A program made the translations under genes and the position numbers. Below, piece by piece: positions 62,850 through 64,000 of a stretch of DNA of 64,000 bases. The notes beneath the pieces are model-generated. The model made no database searches, was not told the DNA's origin, and was given only the letters and a program-made list of their open reading frames with translations. The stretch lies in the NCBI RefSeq assembly GCF_003946605.1, contig NZ_RHOQ01000001.1, positions 704,247 to 768,246 on the forward strand, in the 5' to 3' direction. This DNA comes from Companilactobacillus baiquanensis. GTDB taxonomy: Bacteria; Bacillota; Bacilli; Lactobacillales; Lactobacillaceae. Positions within the stretch are counted from its first letter, which is position 1. Every line of letters starts with the position of its first letter.

Positions 62850-63824
62850 ATGAATCCGCGTACAATCGCACGTTTAAAGCAACATGAGTTGATTGAAAAT
62901 CGTCAGTTAAAAACTGGCAAACACGTAGACGATATTCCGAATAGAGCGGTAAAACACTCTGATTCTAACGATGAATTCAGAATCCTGAATAATTATTTTT
63001 TTAGAAATCGAAATATTTATATTAGTAAACACAGTAGATTTGCGGAGTATCCAGAACACACACATCAATTTTTAGAAATGAACTATATGTTAAGCGGTGA
63101 GTGTGATCAAGTAGTTAATGGAAAGAAGGTACATCTAAACAAGGGTGACCTACTATTAATAGATGTTGGCTGTGCTCATTCTATTTCCCGACTGGGAGAA
63201 GATGATATTTTAATAAATCTCCTATTTAGGGATCAGTCTATAAACATTAATTTCTTGAGTGGTATGAGAAAAAGTAATTCTTTGGTATACAACTTCTTAT
63301 TAAATCGTGTATCTGGTGGTGGAAAGGAAACTCCAAAGTATCTAATTTTTAGAAGCGAACATAGTCAAGATATTAAAATGACAATGGAACAAATAATTGA
63401 AGAATATTATGAGAAAAGAGAATTCTCAGACACTATTCTTCAGGCGTATCTTTCTATATTATTAGTGAAACTCGTACGTAATTATCACGTCAACGCTCCT
63501 GAAGGCAGTAGCGCCAAGCAAAAACTGATCATTAATATCCTAAAAGATATCTCAAAAGATTATCGAAATATCTCTTTGGGCACTTTGGCAGCTAAGTATA
63601 AATATAATAAAAATTATTTAAGTAATGTTATAAAAAAAGAAACTGGCGATTCTTTTAAAGATTTATTAACAAAACAACGATTGATCCAAGCTCATACTTT
63701 GATCACTTCAACTACCCTCCCTATAGAGGAAATAGTTGAAAAAATCGGCATGAAAAATAAGACTCATTTCTATAAAAAGTACAAAGAGTTTTACCAAAGA
63801 ATGCCTGGTGATGATCGAAAATAA
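62850..63824 (+). CDS. rhaR: AraC family regulator of rhamnose catabolism
   Basis: A 324-residue AraC/XylS protein starting at ATG 62850 (GGGGG upstream). The N-terminal cupin ligand domain (about 55-140: HTHQFLEMNYMLSGECDQVV, LNKGDLLLIDVG) senses sugar. The C-terminal double HTH (about 225-320) has YNKNYLSNVIKKETGDSFKD and TLPIEEIVEKIGMKNKTHFY. Divergence from the permease operon supports a rhamnose activator. Confidence 0.88.
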   Translation: MNPRTIARLKQHELIENRQLKTGKHVDDIPNRAVKHSDSNDEFRILNNYFFRNRNIYISKHSRFAEYPEHTHQFLEMNYMLSGECDQVVNGKKVHLNKGDLLLIDVGCAHSISRLGEDDILINLLFRDQSININFLSGMRKSNSLVYNFLLNRVSGGGKETPKYLIFRSEHSQDIKMTMEQIIEEYYEKREFSDTILQAYLSILLVKLVRNYHVNAPEGSSAKQKLIINILKDISKDYRNISLGTLAAKYKYNKNYLSNVIKKETGDSFKDLLTKQRLIQAHTLITSTTLPIEEIVEKIGMKNKTHFYKKYKEFYQRMPGDDRK

Positions 63825-63870
63825 TAATTATTTAATTGCTTTTTAAAATATTTTGTGAAATACTTATCGA

Positions 63871-63885
63871 TGAGAAAACGTTCAC
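63871..63885. promoter_or_regulatory. TGAGAAAACGTTCAC element before the last gene
   Basis: Identical over 15 bases to 62742-62756 upstream of the rhamnose permease, 40 bp before the alcohol dehydrogenase start; cre-like core AAACGTT. Confidence 0.5.
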
Positions 63886-63924
63886 GGTTATTTAGAAATA
63901 AATAAAAGTGAGGAATTTACACAT

Positions 63925-64000
63925 ATGAAAATTAAAGCTGCTGTAGTTGATAAAGTTAATGATCCATTCGTTATTAAAGATGACGTTGAACTAGCCGACC
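63925..64000 (+). CDS. Zinc-type alcohol dehydrogenase, 5' fragment
   Basis: Only 25 codons lie in the window: MKIKAAVVDKVNDPFVIKDD then VELAD. This is the typical N-terminus of medium-chain zinc alcohol dehydrogenases of the aryl-alcohol type. GAGGAA precedes ATG 63925. Next to rhamnose genes it could reduce the L-lactaldehyde made by RhaD, but this is inference from position. Confidence 0.6.
   Translation, partial: MKIKAAVVDKVNDPFVIKDDVELAD

Overview
The window is a low-GC chromosomal segment of a Lactobacillaceae bacterium. Evidence: strong Gram-positive Shine-Dalgarno sites with frequent TTG/GTG starts, a T-box methionine operon, a tmRNA with tag AKNNNSYALAA, cre sites, PTS mannitol genes, and a gallate-decarboxylase-type lpdBCD set. 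AT-richness plus this gene set fits a Companilactobacillus-like species. The genus is inference; the family is much surer.

Layout. 1-9.3 kb: FMN reductase, small HTH regulator, circularly permuted GH3 beta-glucosidase, NAD(P)-binding protein with a divergent LysR, a MerR-like/aldo-keto reductase operon, and coaBC. 9.3-12.8 kb: lpdC-lpdB-lpdD phenolic acid decarboxylation operon preceded by a lysR broken by one in-frame stop. 12.9-18.6 kb: MMPL exporter with divergent TetR, a putative bacteriocin immunity protein, and an envelope-stress-like set (two PspC proteins and a DUF4097-like protein) behind a TetR-type operator. 18.7-22.5 kb: T-box-metQ-metQ-metN-metI. 22.7-24.2 kb: LysM/3D wall protein and a YitT-like membrane protein.

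24.3-35.6 kb is the most notable region: 14 tightly packed minus-strand genes. The promoter-proximal half (secreted two-domain rhodanese, secreted YdjY-like Cys protein, two TVP38/TMEM64 proteins, binding-protein ABC transporter) matches the uncharacterised E. coli ydjXYZ-ynjBCDE neighbourhood. The distal half adds two glycosyltransferases of the families named after arsenosugar clusters (TIGR04283, TIGR04282), an APH-type kinase, a nucleoside hydrolase, a membrane protein and a cytosolic rhodanese. I know of no function assigned to the whole set.

36.1-38.3 kb: ssrA, then about 1.8 kb without ordinary genes. It holds two tandem copies of a type I toxin-antitoxin-like cassette with conserved RNA architecture. 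A 92-bp inverted-repeat element with an 8-bp target duplication sits beside the first copy, and the second copy preserves the empty site. 38.3-50.4 kb: MFS pump, a CDF transporter gene broken by one stop, glycerate kinase, an aldo-keto reductase, a guanidinium-type SMR exporter behind a riboswitch-like leader, GDPD, purine permease with divergent adenine deaminase, a TetM-like GTPase and a Na+/H+ antiporter. 50.7-64 kb: sugar catabolism, comprising mtlARFD, nagB (with NagR-type operator) and the rhamnose genes with an AraC regulator, with several cre sites.

Two families of large structured intergenic repeats recur (9.3/17.3/50.5 kb and 44.0/57.2 kb); the second shows compensatory stem changes between copies.
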